64,000 nucleotides of DNA from Gammaproteobacteria bacterium (GCA_033344735.1 JAWPMW010000001.1:744001-808000), one strand, 5' to 3'. Shown: positions 1-10,457, numbered from the stretch's first letter. A program made the numbers and translations. Notes: generated by a model not told the origin, from the letters alone.

Positions 1-1
1 T

Positions 2-295
2 TTAGATGATTTCGGTTCAGGTTATTGCTCTTTCAAATACATACAGACATTACCATTTGATGTTATAAAAATTGATGGGTCATTTATAAAAGATATAGAA
101 ACAAATAAGCAGAATCAAACTATTACTAAAGCAGTGACAGATATTGCTAATGCATATGGCAAAAAGACAATTGCAGAGTATGTAGAGAATAAAGAAATCG
201 CTGATATTGTTCGCAGTCTAGGTGTTGATTATGGTCAAGGGTATTACTATTCAAAAGCTTTCCCTATCTCTCAATTATCCAAATCAGAAAAATAG
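2..295 (+). CDS. EAL-domain protein, C-terminal fragment (c-di-GMP phosphodiesterase family)
   Basis: The reading frame is open from the first bases, so the gene begins outside the window. The 97 visible residues form the end of an EAL domain. DDFGSGYCS matches the loop-6 motif, IKIDGSF the KID-F segment, TIAEYVEN the TIAEGVE segment and GQGYYYSKAF the closing GQGY-F-KP motif. EAL domains hydrolyse cyclic di-GMP and act in signalling between motile and attached states. The catalytic EAL motif itself and any sensor or GGDEF domain lie upstream and cannot be seen. Tyr replaces the usual Gly in TIAEGVE, so activity cannot be assumed. The 3' end overlaps the convergent FetB-like gene by 25 bases. 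Confidence 0.85.
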   Translation, partial: LDDFGSGYCSFKYIQTLPFDVIKIDGSFIKDIETNKQNQTITKAVTDIANAYGKKTIAEYVENKEIADIVRSLGVDYGQGYYYSKAFPISQLSKSEK

Positions 296-1008
296 CTACT
301 TCTCTGGAAAAAACTTTTAGTCATTATAAGCAATAAAGCCGTCGATAATGCACATGACGAGAAAATCATACACATAACTAAAATTTGATAACGCACAGCA
401 ATCAAGGGCGAAATGCCAGACAATACTTGCCCAGTCATCATCCCAGGCAAAGAAACGATTCCTACTGCAAACATAGTATTTATTATTGGAATTAGCGAAG
501 TATTGAATGCTATATTTCTAGCTTGAATATAATCACCATGGCTATTTAACTCAGAACCTAAACGCTCTAAAGCTAGACTCATGGTATTCATTGTATTAGC
601 AAAGACCATACCTGCAAGTGGAATTGTGTACTGAGGCTTAAAAATTGGCTCAAGCTCTAGCACCAGCCAAACAGTTAACAATAAAACACTGCCACCACCT
701 AGAAGAGAAGAAATAAATACATATCTGAATAGATTGATTCGTAAATTGTCAATTGTACGTAATGCAATCCAGCTAGAAACAGTGATCATTATAGTTATTA
801 TTAAAACTGTTACCCATAAATTTTCCGATTCAAATATAAATACCAGGACATAACCAACAATAATTAACTGCACTAGCATGCGTGCAATCGAATAAAATGC
901 AATATGAGCATTCAATGACCATTTGTATAATAGTGCTAAAATTAATAACACTGGAATAAAGGCAATAGCCAAATTGCTTAGCGGAATAATTTGAACGGTA
1001 GTTTCCAT
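271..1008 (-). CDS. FetB/YbbM-like ABC transporter permease (UPF0014)
   Basis: A 245-residue polytopic membrane protein with about seven hydrophobic segments. It matches the UPF0014 family in length and in conserved stretches such as IPLAGMVFANTMNT near residues 128-141 and SLPGMMTGQVL near 184-194. In E. coli the relative FetB pairs with the ATPase FetA and is linked to iron export and peroxide resistance. No FetA-like ATPase is next to this gene: an EAL gene converges on one side and typA follows on the other. It may use an ATPase encoded elsewhere. It starts with ATG and is probably a single-gene unit. The family is clear; the substrate is inferred from the family. Confidence 0.8.
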   Translation of the reverse strand: METTVQIIPLSNLAIAFIPVLLILALLYKWSLNAHIAFYSIARMLVQLIIVGYVLVFIFESENLWVTVLIITIMITVSSWIALRTIDNLRINLFRYVFISSLLGGGSVLLLTVWLVLELEPIFKPQYTIPLAGMVFANTMNTMSLALERLGSELNSHGDYIQARNIAFNTSLIPIINTMFAVGIVSLPGMMTGQVLSGISPLIAVRYQILVMCMIFSSCALSTALLLIMTKSFFQRSSYFSDLDN

Positions 1009-1088
1009 GACAACATTCCATACTTTAAAAGTATAGTATGGCGCGTCAGCACATATTAATGCACGTAAAGATTGCTAGGAATTTTTAT

Positions 1089-2906
1089 TTAGCTAGCTTT
1101 TTTAGAAGAACGTTTACGTTCATGTTCTTTTAGATATTTCTTGCGTATACGAATACTGACCGGTGTTACTTCTACCAGCTCATCATCATCAATAAACTCT
1201 AATGCATATTCTAGGCTAACAGGGACTGGTGGGGTGAGGACAATATTTTCGTCTGTTCCTGAAGCACGCACATTAGTTAGTTGCTTACCTTTAAGCGCAT
1301 TCACAGTTAAGTCGTTATCACGAGAATGAATTCCAATTACCATGCCTTCATAAATATCTTCACCATGACCAATCATCATACGTCCACGCTCTTGTAAGCT
1401 GAATATCGCATATCCAGCCGCCTTTCCTTGACCATTGGAAATTAACACACCGCGTGGTCGTTGACCGATACCACTTTGCATGGTTGGCCCATAACTATCA
1501 AACACGCTATATAGAAGGCCAGTGCCAGAGGTCATTGTCATGAATTCTGTACGAAAACCAATTAATCCACGTGCTGGAATAATGTAATCTAAGCGAACAC
1601 GGCCTTTGCCGTCCGGTTCCATGTTTTTAAGTTCACCGCGACGTTCGCCAAGTTGTTCCATAACTGAACCTTGATGATCAGTTTCAACATCGATTGTTAA
1701 TTGCTCAAATGGTTCTAGAATCACCCCATTTTCTTCGCGTGTGATCACTTCAGGACGACCAACAGCAAGCTCAAAGCCTTCCCTGCGCATCGTTTCAATC
1801 AGTACAGAAAGATGTAATTCTCCACGTCCTGAGACTCTGTATTTTTCACTATCTTCAATAACTTCTACACGTAATGCAACGTTATGCTTTAACTCTTGCT
1901 GTAGACGATCCCAGATGTTTCTACTAGTAACATATTTGCCTTCCTTACCAGCAAATGGTGAAGCATTAGCTTGAAATGTCATACTGATGGTAGGTTCATC
2001 AACACTCAATGCAGGAAGTGCTTCTACAACATCAGGCTGACATATGGTGTCAGAGATATCGAGAGGATCGATACCTGTAATAGCAACAATATCACCCGCA
2101 CTAGCCGACTCTACTTCTATCCTCTCTAATCCATGGAAACCCAGGATTTGTAATATCTTCCCTCTTCTTTGCTTACCCTCTCTATCAACAATGGCAACTG
2201 GTGAGTTAGATTGAATTACACCTCGTTTAATTCTTCCAATTCCAATCACTCCCACATAGTTGTTGTAATCTAGAGTAGAGACTTGCATCTGAAATGGCCC
2301 CTGAGCGTCAACATCAGGAGCCTTAACATTCTCAATGATACTGGTCAGCAATGGAGTCATATCGCCTTCACGAACACTTGCATCAAGACCTGCGTAACCA
2401 TTTATCCCAGAGGCATATACCACAGGGAAATCGAGTTGTTCATCAGTTGCACCCAAACGATCAAATAGATCAAAAGTTCTATCAAGCACCCAATCAGGTC
2501 GGGCCCCATCTCGGTCTATTTTATTAATCACAACAATCGGACAAAAACCCATATTAAATGCTTTTTGGGTTACGAAACGTGTTTGAGGCATCGGGCCTTC
2601 TACCGCATCAACCAGCAAAAGCACACAATCTACCATCGATAACACTCGTTCCACTTCACCACCAAAGTCTGCATGTCCTGGTGTATCTACGATGTTAATA
2701 CGGTAATCATTCCAACGGATCGCAGTATTTTTAGAAAGAATGGTGATACCGCGTTCCTTCTCTAAGTCATTGGAATCCATAACGCGTACTTGTGGTGTTG
2801 AGCGTTCATCGAATGTGCCAGATTGCTGTAATAATTGATCAACCAAGGTAGTTTTTCCATGGTCAACGTGGGCAATAATAGCGATGTTGCGGAGTTTGTC
2901 GGTCAC
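1089..2906 (-). CDS. typA: Ribosome-associated GTPase TypA/BipA
   Basis: A translational GTPase of 605 residues that binds the 70S ribosome and helps 50S assembly and stress adaptation. The N-terminal G domain shows P-loop HVDHGKTT, switch [14 protein letters not shown] and NKID. Beta-barrel domain II, EF-G-like domains and the TypA-specific C-terminal domain follow. I chose the GTG at 2906 over an upstream ATG at 2954. GTG begins [17 protein letters not shown], which aligns with the usual TypA start; AAGGA lies 7 nt upstream; and the length equals the family's usual size of about 607. The preceding bases are the leader. The tail is lysine/arginine-rich. Confidence 0.96.
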   Translation of the reverse strand: MTDKLRNIAIIAHVDHGKTTLVDQLLQQSGTFDERSTPQVRVMDSNDLEKERGITILSKNTAIRWNDYRINIVDTPGHADFGGEVERVLSMVDCVLLLVDAVEGPMPQTRFVTQKAFNMGFCPIVVINKIDRDGARPDWVLDRTFDLFDRLGATDEQLDFPVVYASGINGYAGLDASVREGDMTPLLTSIIENVKAPDVDAQGPFQMQVSTLDYNNYVGVIGIGRIKRGVIQSNSPVAIVDREGKQRRGKILQILGFHGLERIEVESASAGDIVAITGIDPLDISDTICQPDVVEALPALSVDEPTISMTFQANASPFAGKEGKYVTSRNIWDRLQQELKHNVALRVEVIEDSEKYRVSGRGELHLSVLIETMRREGFELAVGRPEVITREENGVILEPFEQLTIDVETDHQGSVMEQLGERRGELKNMEPDGKGRVRLDYIIPARGLIGFRTEFMTMTSGTGLLYSVFDSYGPTMQSGIGQRPRGVLISNGQGKAAGYAIFSLQERGRMMIGHGEDIYEGMVIGIHSRDNDLTVNALKGKQLTNVRASGTDENIVLTPPVPVSLEYALEFIDDDELVEVTPVSIRIRKKYLKEHERKRSSKKAS

Positions 2907-3277
2907 GTGCTGATCCTTGCATTCAGAATGCGCGCGATTATACATGCCCGCCAATCAATTGATAGCGGTAGTATCAAAGAAGTATGGATATCTTTTTAAG
3001 TATAGGATTCAGCATGAAGAATAAATTAAATTATAAATTACATAAATAATATTATATAACTAACTGAATAAAATAGTAATTCTGATAATATATTAATCAA
3101 GTATTAGCTTTAGATATATGTTGTAACTATATGATTTATATATTATAAATTCTAATTTCTACAGAGTTACCATTTACACCATGGGATTTAATTTACTAAA
3201 TTCCAATTAAACAAATATCACTCAACCAATTACATCACACAGCTTTATTCATACGTATCAATCTGTGAAGCATCATG
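2907..3277. other. Very AT-rich intergenic region between typA and rhlE
   Basis: This divergent region holds the typA leader and promoter on the minus strand. It is otherwise long runs of A and T without a convincing ORF in either strand, RNA gene or clear repeat. The rhlE promoter and leader elements lie at its right edge and are listed separately. Confidence 0.6.
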
Positions 3278-3283
3278 TATACT
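3278..3283 (+). promoter_or_regulatory. Probable rhlE -10 box (TATACT)
   Basis: TATACT, followed by a GC-rich discriminator (ctgcgcc), lies about 142 bases before the rhlE start. No good -35 hexamer is visible at 17 bases. If correct, transcription starts near 3290 and rhlE has a leader of about 135 nt. Confidence 0.4.
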
Positions 3284-3296
3284 CTGCGCCAATTAA

Positions 3297-3314
3297 GTGC
3301 ACTTCGGTCTGCAC
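3297..3314 (+). promoter_or_regulatory. UUCG-capped hairpin in the rhlE leader
   Basis: GTGCAC and GTctGCAC flank a TTCG tetraloop. They form a six-pair stem with a two-base bulge and an extra-stable cUUCGg loop. The hairpin sits near the predicted 5' end of the rhlE messenger. It is not a terminator, as no T-run follows. A role in mRNA stability or cold control is inference. Confidence 0.45.
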
Positions 3315-3379
3315 ATTTTATCAAGCGGTAATCCCCTTCGATTCCCTCATAAACAAATATTGTTTTCGCCTAGACTGAT

Positions 3380-3395
3380 TCAAAATTAATTTTGA
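3380..3395. repeat. Perfect 16-bp palindrome before rhlE
   Basis: TCAAAATTAATTTTGA reads the same on both strands and ends 29 bases before the rhlE start. It could be a protein-binding operator or a weak hairpin in the leader. AT-rich composition raises the chance of coincidence. Confidence 0.5.
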
Positions 3396-3424
3396 ATAGG
3401 CTGATCTCTGGAGTTAAATTATTA

Positions 3425-4735
3425 ATGTCATTTGAAAATCTCGGCTTGCGTGCCGAATTACTTCGTGCTGTGTCTGAAAAAGGCTATAGCGAACCTACCC
3501 CAATTCAAAAACAAGCCATTCCTCACGTTCTAGAAGGGCGCGACCTCATGGGAGGTGCACAAACCGGTACAGGGAAAACAGCTGGATTTACTTTACCGCT
3601 TTTACATCGGTTAGCCTCAAAAGAAGTTAATAAAAAAGGACGACGACCTATTCGTGCATTAGTATTAACTCCAACTCGTGAACTTGCTGCTCAGGTAGCA
3701 GACAGTGTGCGCGACTATGGTGAATTTCTACCATTACGATCTGCTGTAGTTTTTGGCGGAGTCAGCATTAATCCGCAAAAGCAAAAACTTATAAAAGGCA
3801 TTGATGTATTAATTGCGACCCCAGGAAGATTACTAGACCATGTAAGCCAAAAAACAGCAGACTTATCCAATGTAGAAATATTAGTACTAGATGAAGCTGA
3901 TCGCATGCTAGATATGGGTTTCATTCATGACATTCGTAAAGTGCTTTCATTAGTACCAAAACATAAACAGACTTTACTATTTTCAGCAACATTCTCAAAA
4001 GAGATTAAACAACTATCAAATGGCCTGCTTAATTCTCCAGCATTAATTGAAGTAACTACAGAGAACACAGCTTCCGATTTGGTTTCACAAGTTGTACACC
4101 CGGTCGATAAAATACGTAAACGTGAACTGCTGTCATTTTTGATTAGCTCAAATAACTGGGAGCAAGTACTCGTGTTCAATCGGACAAAGCATAGTGCTAA
4201 TCGTCTTGCGAAACAGCTGGAGTCGGATGGCATTGGTGCTGCTGCAATTCACGGCAATAAAAGCCAAGGTGCAAGAACTAAAGCTTTAGCAGATTTTAAG
4301 TCTGGCAAAGTACGCGTATTAGTAGCAACCGACATTGCTGCAAGAGGGTTAGATATTTCACAGTTGCCACACGTAGTGAACTACGACTTACCCAATGTAG
4401 CTGAAGATTATGTTCATCGTATTGGTCGAACCGGTCGTGCAGGTCACGAAGGTGAAGCTATGTCACTGGTTTGTATTGACGAACACAAATTATTAAAAGA
4501 CATTGAAAAACTTATTAAGCGAGAGATCCCTAAAGTCACAATTGCTAATTTTGAACCCGATCCGTCAATCAAAGCAGAACCAATAAATACTGGGCGAGGT
4601 CAACAACAAAAAAATAAAAAACCCTCTAATAAAAGAAACCCTTCACAACATAAAAGAAAGTCTTCCCCCTATAAAAGTCGTTCAAACAATCAGAAGAGTT
4701 CTGGTAGTCGAGGACGCCAAAGCGCTAGAAATTAA
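3425..4735 (+). CDS. rhlE: DEAD-box RNA helicase RhlE
   Basis: An ATP-dependent RNA helicase of 436 residues that acts in ribosome maturation and RNA decay. Motifs in order: Q motif PTPIQKQA, Walker [33 protein letters not shown] and HRIGRTGR. A basic, low-complexity tail rich in Lys, Arg, Ser, Asn and Gln covers about the last 60 residues and likely binds RNA. The start ATG at 3425 gives MSFENLGL, the family's normal N-terminus, with GGAG 11 bases upstream. An in-frame TTG at 3392 would add 11 residues and is rejected. The long leader with a hairpin and palindrome suggests post-transcriptional control. Confidence 0.95.
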   Translation: MSFENLGLRAELLRAVSEKGYSEPTPIQKQAIPHVLEGRDLMGGAQTGTGKTAGFTLPLLHRLASKEVNKKGRRPIRALVLTPTRELAAQVADSVRDYGEFLPLRSAVVFGGVSINPQKQKLIKGIDVLIATPGRLLDHVSQKTADLSNVEILVLDEADRMLDMGFIHDIRKVLSLVPKHKQTLLFSATFSKEIKQLSNGLLNSPALIEVTTENTASDLVSQVVHPVDKIRKRELLSFLISSNNWEQVLVFNRTKHSANRLAKQLESDGIGAAAIHGNKSQGARTKALADFKSGKVRVLVATDIAARGLDISQLPHVVNYDLPNVAEDYVHRIGRTGRAGHEGEAMSLVCIDEHKLLKDIEKLIKREIPKVTIANFEPDPSIKAEPINTGRGQQQKNKKPSNKRNPSQHKRKSSPYKSRSNNQKSSGSRGRQSARN

Positions 4736-4781
4736 GTTTATCTGAGAATACAGGGATACATGTTGTCTTATATAATTAACT

Positions 4782-5486
4782 TTAAGATAAATTTTCCTCT
4801 GCCTCCTTCCATTGAGGCATATATTTAGCAACAATATTATAAAATCGCTGATTATGGTTAGACTCAAGAAAATGGCTCATCTCATGTAATACTACATATT
4901 CAAGACATTCAAGCGGTTTTTTAGCTAATTCTAAATTCAACCAAATCCTTTTTGCTCTAGGGTTACATGTTCCCCATCTGGTCTTCATTTTCTTTACACC
5001 AAATTCGCAGACTTCCAATTTCATTAAACCCTCATATTTTTTTATTAAACTAGAAATCTGATTTTTTAACTGATCTCTATACCATGATTCAATAATTAAT
5101 TGCCGCTGTTCACGTGTAGATTGATCATCAATATATAATTTTAATATATACTTGTTTAATACTACTTTGGGCTTAATTCTTGAATGGACGCATTTAAGTA
5201 CATACTGTTGGTCAAAGTAAAAATGTTTTTCGCCGGATTTGTAAGCAAATTTAGTTTTACTACCATTTGCATGTAATTTTTCTTGCTGCAACAATATCCA
5301 GTCATATTTAGAAGCAACAAAATCATATATCAGATCGAGCGATAATCGCTTAGGCGCAGATACTTTCACTATCCCGTCTGGCGCAGTGACCCTTAAATTA
5401 ATATTTTTTACATTCTTTCGTGTCAACTCAAATGAAATATCATGAATTAGTAATCTCATTTTTGATGACTTATCTGATTTATTCAT
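4782..5486 (-). CDS. YgjP-like M48-family zinc metallopeptidase (DUF45)
   Basis: A 234-residue cytoplasmic protein without signal peptide or membrane segment. The zinc-binding motif HEMSH is near residue 202, in the context YVVLHEMSHFLESNHNQRF, with the second-half pattern of YgjP/SprT-like minimal metallopeptidases. MKTRWGTCNP is a typical family stretch before it. The gene follows dbpA by 10 bases on the same strand, so the two are probably co-transcribed. A second ATG nine codons in (MRLLIHD) could be the true start; neither has a clear ribosome-binding site. The in vivo substrate of the family is poorly known, so only protease-like function is proposed. Confidence 0.8.
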   Translation of the reverse strand: MNKSDKSSKMRLLIHDISFELTRKNVKNINLRVTAPDGIVKVSAPKRLSLDLIYDFVASKYDWILLQQEKLHANGSKTKFAYKSGEKHFYFDQQYVLKCVHSRIKPKVVLNKYILKLYIDDQSTREQRQLIIESWYRDQLKNQISSLIKKYEGLMKLEVCEFGVKKMKTRWGTCNPRAKRIWLNLELAKKPLECLEYVVLHEMSHFLESNHNQRFYNIVAKYMPQWKEAEENLS

Positions 5487-5496
5487 TGAGTTGAAA

Positions 5497-6879
5497 TTAG
5501 TGAATTTTACGCACTTTGAATTTACGGCCTTTTATCTTTCCTTCAGTCAATATCTTTAATGCTTTCTTTGCTATAGACCTATCAACTGCAACATAGGAAT
5601 AATGATCAAAAATATTAATTTTACCAATCTGCTTTCCAGATAGATTAGTGGTAGATGTCAACGCACCGAGAATATCTCCTGCACGTACTTTATCTTTACG
5701 CCCACCATTAATGCACAGAGATACCATAGGAGGAATCAACTTAAAATGTTCACGTGTTTTAAGTGATGTAATTGGAGAAATAATGACATCAGATTTTTGA
5801 TATTCTTCAATTGCTTTAATTCGATGAGCTTCGTTATTCAAAAACAAACTGACCGCTATACCTTCTTTATCTGCACGTCCCGTTCGTCCTATACGATGAA
5901 TATGAATTTCCGGATCAAATGCCAATTCAAAATTAACCACCAAGTCTAAATCTTTAATGTCTAATCCACGTGCCGCTACATCCGTAGCGATTAATATTGA
6001 CGTACTCTTGTTCATGACTTGAATTAATACTTGATCACGTTGTTTTTGTTCAAGATCTCCATGCAATGCTAATACATGAAATCCTTGGCTCCATAATTCG
6101 TCGGCTAATTCTTGACATTGTTGTTTTCTATTACAAAACACCACACTAGACTCGGGTCTGTAATGTTGGATTAAAGTAACAAGCGTTTTTGTACGGCTTC
6201 CTTTTGAGATTTCATAAAATGTTTGTTTTATCTTTTTATTATCGTGCAAGCTTTCGATACGAACATCTACAGGGTTCGTCTGAATAGAATCACTGATATT
6301 TTTTATTTCGACTGGATACGTTGCAGAAAATAATAACGTTTGCCTATTCTTAGGTGTTTCCTTAATGATATTCATAATATCTTCCTGAAAACCCAAACTA
6401 AGCATCTGATCAGCTTCATCAAGCACCAGTATCTTCACTCCACCCAACAACAGAGTTCCCATTCCAATATGTTTCAGAATTCGTCCCGGCGTACCCACAA
6501 CAATATGAGGATTCCTTTCTAGTGATGCCAGTTGTGGCCCTAATGGCTTGCCACCACACAAAGTCAAAATATTAGTATTAGGTATCGCACGCGCTAGTTG
6601 ACGAATTTCTTTAGTTACTTGATCCGCCAACTCTCGAGTTGGACATAAAACTAATGATTGCGTCATGAATACCTGAGTATCCAAATTACTTAAAATTCCA
6701 ATCGCAAATGCTGCTGTTTTTCCACTACCGGTTTTAGCTTGTGCTAGTAAGTCTTTGCCTTTAAGAATATCTGGCAAACTCTGAGCCTGGATATCCGTCA
6801 TTGTCTGGTAATCTAATGATTGAATATTAGCTACTAACTCTGAACTGATTGATAATGATGAAAAGTTATTTGATTCCAC
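5497..6879 (-). CDS. dbpA: ATP-dependent RNA helicase DbpA
   Basis: A DEAD-box helicase of 460 residues (E. coli DbpA 457) that remodels the peptidyl-transferase region of 23S rRNA during 50S assembly. It shows AQAKTGSGKT, PTRELADQV, DEAD, SAT, ATDVAARGLD and HRIGRTGR. The C-terminal 75 residues (LCINGGRKDKVRAGDILGA onward) form the DbpA RNA-binding domain that recognises 23S hairpin 92. It starts with GTG at 6879 and has only a weak, distant AGG upstream. A YgjP-like gene follows 10 bases downstream. It is one of several RNA-remodelling genes in the first 33 kb (rhlE, ybiT and rapA are the others). Confidence 0.94.
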   Translation of the reverse strand: MESNNFSSLSISSELVANIQSLDYQTMTDIQAQSLPDILKGKDLLAQAKTGSGKTAAFAIGILSNLDTQVFMTQSLVLCPTRELADQVTKEIRQLARAIPNTNILTLCGGKPLGPQLASLERNPHIVVGTPGRILKHIGMGTLLLGGVKILVLDEADQMLSLGFQEDIMNIIKETPKNRQTLLFSATYPVEIKNISDSIQTNPVDVRIESLHDNKKIKQTFYEISKGSRTKTLVTLIQHYRPESSVVFCNRKQQCQELADELWSQGFHVLALHGDLEQKQRDQVLIQVMNKSTSILIATDVAARGLDIKDLDLVVNFELAFDPEIHIHRIGRTGRADKEGIAVSLFLNNEAHRIKAIEEYQKSDVIISPITSLKTREHFKLIPPMVSLCINGGRKDKVRAGDILGALTSTTNLSGKQIGKINIFDHYSYVAVDRSIAKKALKILTEGKIKGRKFKVRKIH

Positions 6880-7184
6880 GCGTGATATAGCCTATTAATT
6901 ATTCATTTGGTAACGTTTACTCGTTTAAGTAGTTATACAAACTGTATAAAACTAATAATACGTACTGCGAGCATACTAGTATGTCTTATATAAGATTTTT
7001 CTGATATAGTTCGCGCCTTCTCATGAGGTTGATATTCCAACAATTTATAGGACCCAAATTTTCACACTTGGATGCGTTAGTAGCGCCTGTTTTAACAATG
7101 AAATTCTCTCGACGCAACTACAACAACTATCTATAGTACCGCCATTTAATTAATTATCACTTTTACGATTTCAGGAACTTAGTT
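6880..7184. other. Divergent dbpA/ybiT promoter region
   Basis: A 305-base region between two divergently transcribed genes. It contains a perfect 12-bp palindrome CATACTAGTATG at 6972-6983 and an extended -10 element for ybiT at 7002-7010. The remaining leader of about 165 bases has no ORF or strong hairpin that I can see. Confidence 0.55.
7002..7010 (+). promoter_or_regulatory. Extended -10 promoter for ybiT (TGATATAGT)
   Basis: TG-A-TATAGT fits the extended -10 consensus TGnTATAAT with one mismatch and is followed by a GC-rich discriminator tcgcgcc. Transcription would begin near 7017, giving ybiT a leader of roughly 165 nt. Confidence 0.45.
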
Positions 7185-8795
7185 TTGATCACGACCGCCA
7201 ATATCACTATGCAATTCGGTGCTAAACCGTTATTTGAAAATATCTCAGTCAAATTTGGCGGAGGTAACCGCTATGGCCTGATAGGCGCAAATGGCTGTGG
7301 TAAATCTACCTTCATGAAGATACTTGATGGCAGTCTTGCTCCCTCTTCTGGCAACGTTTCAATCACCCCTAACGAACGTGTTGGCAAATTACATCAAGAT
7401 CAGTTTGCCTTTGAAGAATACAGTGTGATTGATACAGTTATCATGGGTCACTCAATACTGTGGGAAGTTAAACAAGAACGCGACCGTATTTATTCATTGC
7501 CAGAAATGTCAGATGAAGACGGCATGAAAGTCGCTGAACTAGAAATCCAATTTGCAGAACTAGATGGTTACAGTGCAGAAAGCAGAGCTGGTGAATTGCT
7601 ATTAAGTGCTGGCATTGAGGAAGCATTACATTTTGGATCAATGAGTGAAGTAGCCCCAGGCTGGAAATTAAGAGTACTACTTGCTCAAGCTTTATTTGCA
7701 GACCCTGATATTTTGTTACTCGATGAGCCAACTAATAACTTGGATATTGACACTATTCGCTGGTTGGAGGATGTGCTTAATGTGCGCAAAAGCACTATGG
7801 TCGTAATTTCTCATGATCGTCATTTTTTAAATGCAGTTTGTACCCATATGGCAGATATGGATTTTGGTGAATTACGTGTTTATCCTGGTAACTATGATGA
7901 CTTCATGATTGCTTCAACAGCCGTAAGAGAACGCGCTCAATCCGAAAATGCTAAAAAGAAAGCACAGATTGCTGATTTACAGCAATTCGTTAGTCGTTTT
8001 TCTGCAAATGCTTCTAAAGCCAAACAAGCTACCTCTCGGGCTAAACAAATTGATAAGATTAAACTAGAAGATATAAAACCTTCTAGCCGAGTGAGCCCAT
8101 TCATTCGCTTTAATCAAACGAAAAAGCTACATCGCCAAGCGTTAGTATTAGAAGAAATAAGTCATGGTTTTGATGATGAAATACTTTTCACTAATGGCAA
8201 TCTTATTCTAGAGGCTGGCAGTCGTCTAGCAGTGATTGGTGAGAATGGTACTGGAAAAACTACTTTCTTAAGGTGTTTAATGAATGAGCTCCAAGCTAAT
8301 CATGGCACTGTAAAATGGTCAGATAATGCAACATTGGGTTATTGTCCTCAGGATAGTACTGCAGATTTTAATAATGACTTAAATTTATTCGACTGGATGA
8401 GTCAATGGCGTAAACCTAAACATGATGATGAAATAGTTCGTGGAACATTAGGACGACTATTATTTTCATCCGATGATTTCAAAAAGAAAGTTAAAGTATG
8501 CTCAGGTGGAGAGAAAAATCGTTTATTATTTGGCAAATTAATGATGAGTGAAACCAATGTGCTTATTATGGATGAGCCAACCAATCATTTGGATATGGAA
8601 GCAATCGAAGCATTGAACCTTGCTTTAGAACATTATGAAGGTACATTGATATTTGTAAGCCATGATCGTGAATTTGTTTCTTCTCTTGCAACTCGGGTAA
8701 TCGAAGTTAAAGACAAAAAGCTTATAGACTTCCAAGGTACCTATGAAGAATATTTAGCTAGTCAGGAGACTAATGATAAAGCTGCAAGTTTTTAA
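7185..8795 (+). CDS. ybiT: ABC-F ribosome-associated ATPase YbiT
   Basis: A soluble twin-ATPase of the ABC-F family, 536 residues, very close to E. coli YbiT in motif order and length. The first domain has Walker [10 protein letters not shown] (about 36-44), the degenerate signature [14 protein letters not shown] and Walker [11 protein letters not shown]. The linker carries the P-site-tRNA-interaction-like arm with [19 protein letters not shown]. The second domain has [17 protein letters not shown] and [13 protein letters not shown] proteins act at the ribosomal E site on stalled translation. It starts with TTG at 7185, supported by AGGA about 8 bases upstream and by alignment of the N-terminus. 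Its stop overlaps the next gene's ATG. Confidence 0.94.
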   Translation: MITTANITMQFGAKPLFENISVKFGGGNRYGLIGANGCGKSTFMKILDGSLAPSSGNVSITPNERVGKLHQDQFAFEEYSVIDTVIMGHSILWEVKQERDRIYSLPEMSDEDGMKVAELEIQFAELDGYSAESRAGELLLSAGIEEALHFGSMSEVAPGWKLRVLLAQALFADPDILLLDEPTNNLDIDTIRWLEDVLNVRKSTMVVISHDRHFLNAVCTHMADMDFGELRVYPGNYDDFMIASTAVRERAQSENAKKKAQIADLQQFVSRFSANASKAKQATSRAKQIDKIKLEDIKPSSRVSPFIRFNQTKKLHRQALVLEEISHGFDDEILFTNGNLILEAGSRLAVIGENGTGKTTFLRCLMNELQANHGTVKWSDNATLGYCPQDSTADFNNDLNLFDWMSQWRKPKHDDEIVRGTLGRLLFSSDDFKKKVKVCSGGEKNRLLFGKLMMSETNVLIMDEPTNHLDMEAIEALNLALEHYEGTLIFVSHDREFVSSLATRVIEVKDKKLIDFQGTYEEYLASQETNDKAASF

Positions 8796-9532
8796 TGCAG
8801 CCAATTTTTGAAGAAATTGATTTTCAACAAACTCCATTAGGAGATATCAGCCTCAGACGCAGATCTGAGCCACGATTAGATAATATAATTATCTATGAAG
8901 TGAAGTTAAACGAAGAATTTTTAATGTCCAGTCTATTTACTGAGGCTGAGATACAGTTATCAATTCTTGGCCTTAATAATGTTTTGAATACTTTTCCAGA
9001 CAATAAAAATCTAAACATTATTGTTGGTGGATTGGGCTTAGGCTATACCGCAGCAACCGTCTTAGAAAATTCTGCAGTTTCGTCGTTAAATGTGATTGAT
9101 GTCATGCAGCCAGTGATTAATTGGCACAAAGAAAAGCTTGTACCTTTAGGTGAAAGACTTATTAGTGATCCAAGATGTAAACTTACGCATGCAGATTTCT
9201 ATGGATTAGCAAAACTCAAAAATTGTGGATTTGATAGCAGCCAACCCAATCAATTAGCCCACGCTGTATTATTGGATATCGATCATTCACCAGGTCATTT
9301 ACTTAATGACAGTAATGCTTCTTTCTATACTAAAGATGGCCTTGAAAATTTAACCAATAAATTATATCCAAAAGGAATATTTGGATTATGGTCGAATGAA
9401 TTACCAGATAAAGATTTCATAAGGCTGTTAGATTCCGTATTTGAATCAACTCACGCACATATTATTAAATTTCCAAACCCTTATACTCAAAAAGAAGCTA
9501 TTAATACTGTTTACTTGTCTAACACTTATTAA
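8795..9532 (+). CDS. Spermidine-synthase-like SAM-dependent protein
   Basis: A 245-residue cytosolic protein resembling the spermidine-synthase/methyltransferase superfamily. A Rossmann glycine motif IIVGGLGLGYTAATVL is near residues 70-86, an acidic residue ends the second strand (LNVIDVMQPVI), and LDIDHSPGHLL is further on. The aminopropyltransferase catalytic signature is not obvious, so true polyamine synthesis is doubtful. Its ATG overlaps the ybiT stop (TAATG), so translation is probably coupled to ybiT. The function is unknown. A small-molecule or protein methyltransferase is equally possible. Confidence 0.6.
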   Translation: MQPIFEEIDFQQTPLGDISLRRRSEPRLDNIIIYEVKLNEEFLMSSLFTEAEIQLSILGLNNVLNTFPDNKNLNIIVGGLGLGYTAATVLENSAVSSLNVIDVMQPVINWHKEKLVPLGERLISDPRCKLTHADFYGLAKLKNCGFDSSQPNQLAHAVLLDIDHSPGHLLNDSNASFYTKDGLENLTNKLYPKGIFGLWSNELPDKDFIRLLDSVFESTHAHIIKFPNPYTQKEAINTVYLSNTY

Positions 9533-9701
9533 CACTTGCTTCCATTTAGACCAATGTAATACAAAAAACGACTATTGCTCTTCAGTAAATCACTTTACCA
9601 TAGATGAAATTTCACCATCTACTTAAGTTTAAAGGAGCACATATCGATATTTATCCAGTGACTGTGGTATAAATAACATCAACTCTATCTATTATATTCC
9701 T

Positions 9702-10454
9702 ATGATTTTTCGACAACTTTTTGAACCCACATCTAGCACCTATACTTATTTACTCGGTTGTGAAGAGACTGGTGCTTGTGCACTTATTGATACCGTAGTT
9801 GATACAACAGAGCGAGATCTAGAAATTCTTAGCAAGTTGGGGTTAACTCTCAATTACACTATAGATACTCACATTCATGCAGATCATTTAACTGCTGCAG
9901 TGAAATTAAAAGCCTTAACAAAAAGTAAAATTATTTATCCTGATGTCTGCGAGTTACCTTGCATGGATATCGGTGCTCGAGAAGGTGAGATTATAAAAAT
10001 TGGTAATATTTTATTACACCCTCTTTTCACACCTGGTCATACAGATCATCATTTTGCTTATTTGATCGACAACGGGACTCAGCAAATGGTGTTTACTGGT
10101 GATGCTTTATTAATTGAAGCATGTGGCCGAACTGATTTTCAGTCAGGTGATGCAGCGACATTGTATAAAAGTATTCATGATAAAATATTTTCACTACCTG
10201 ATGATACGATTGTCTACCCTGGTCACGATTATTCAGGCCGTTTAGTGTCTAGTGTATTACAAGAAAAACAGCGAAACCCGAGATTAGGCAATAACAAACC
10301 CATTAATGAATTTATCCAGATAATGGACGGTTTAGATTTACCCTATCCTAAAAAGATTGATTTTGCAGTACCTGGAAATGAAGACTGTGGGGTATGTCCA
10401 GAAAACACACCGGAAGAATTACGCGCACCATGTGAGATACACGATCAGGGATAA
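9702..10454 (+). CDS. Persulfide dioxygenase (ETHE1-like), metallo-beta-lactamase fold
   Basis: A 250-residue soluble enzyme predicted to oxidise glutathione persulfide to sulfite, detoxifying sulfide-derived sulfur. Metal-binding motif THIHADH is near residue 58; further ligands are in PGHTDHH, TGDALLIEACGRTDF and YPGHDYSGR. GRTDFQSGDA is characteristic of the ETHE1/persulfide dioxygenase branch rather than of glyoxalase II. The C-terminus has extra cysteines (CGVCPENTPEEL). No rhodanese or sulfide:quinone reductase is adjacent. It ends 3 bases before the convergent winged-helix gene. The family is certain; the exact substrate is inferred. Confidence 0.88.
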   Translation: MIFRQLFEPTSSTYTYLLGCEETGACALIDTVVDTTERDLEILSKLGLTLNYTIDTHIHADHLTAAVKLKALTKSKIIYPDVCELPCMDIGAREGEIIKIGNILLHPLFTPGHTDHHFAYLIDNGTQQMVFTGDALLIEACGRTDFQSGDAATLYKSIHDKIFSLPDDTIVYPGHDYSGRLVSSVLQEKQRNPRLGNNKPINEFIQIMDGLDLPYPKKIDFAVPGNEDCGVCPENTPEELRAPCEIHDQG

Positions 10455-10457
10455 TAT

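Noticed and set aside
8795-9532. True spermidine synthase (speE)
   Set aside because: The glycine motif fits the superfamily, but the catalytic Asp/Gln signature is not seen and it is coupled to ybiT, not to polyamine genes.
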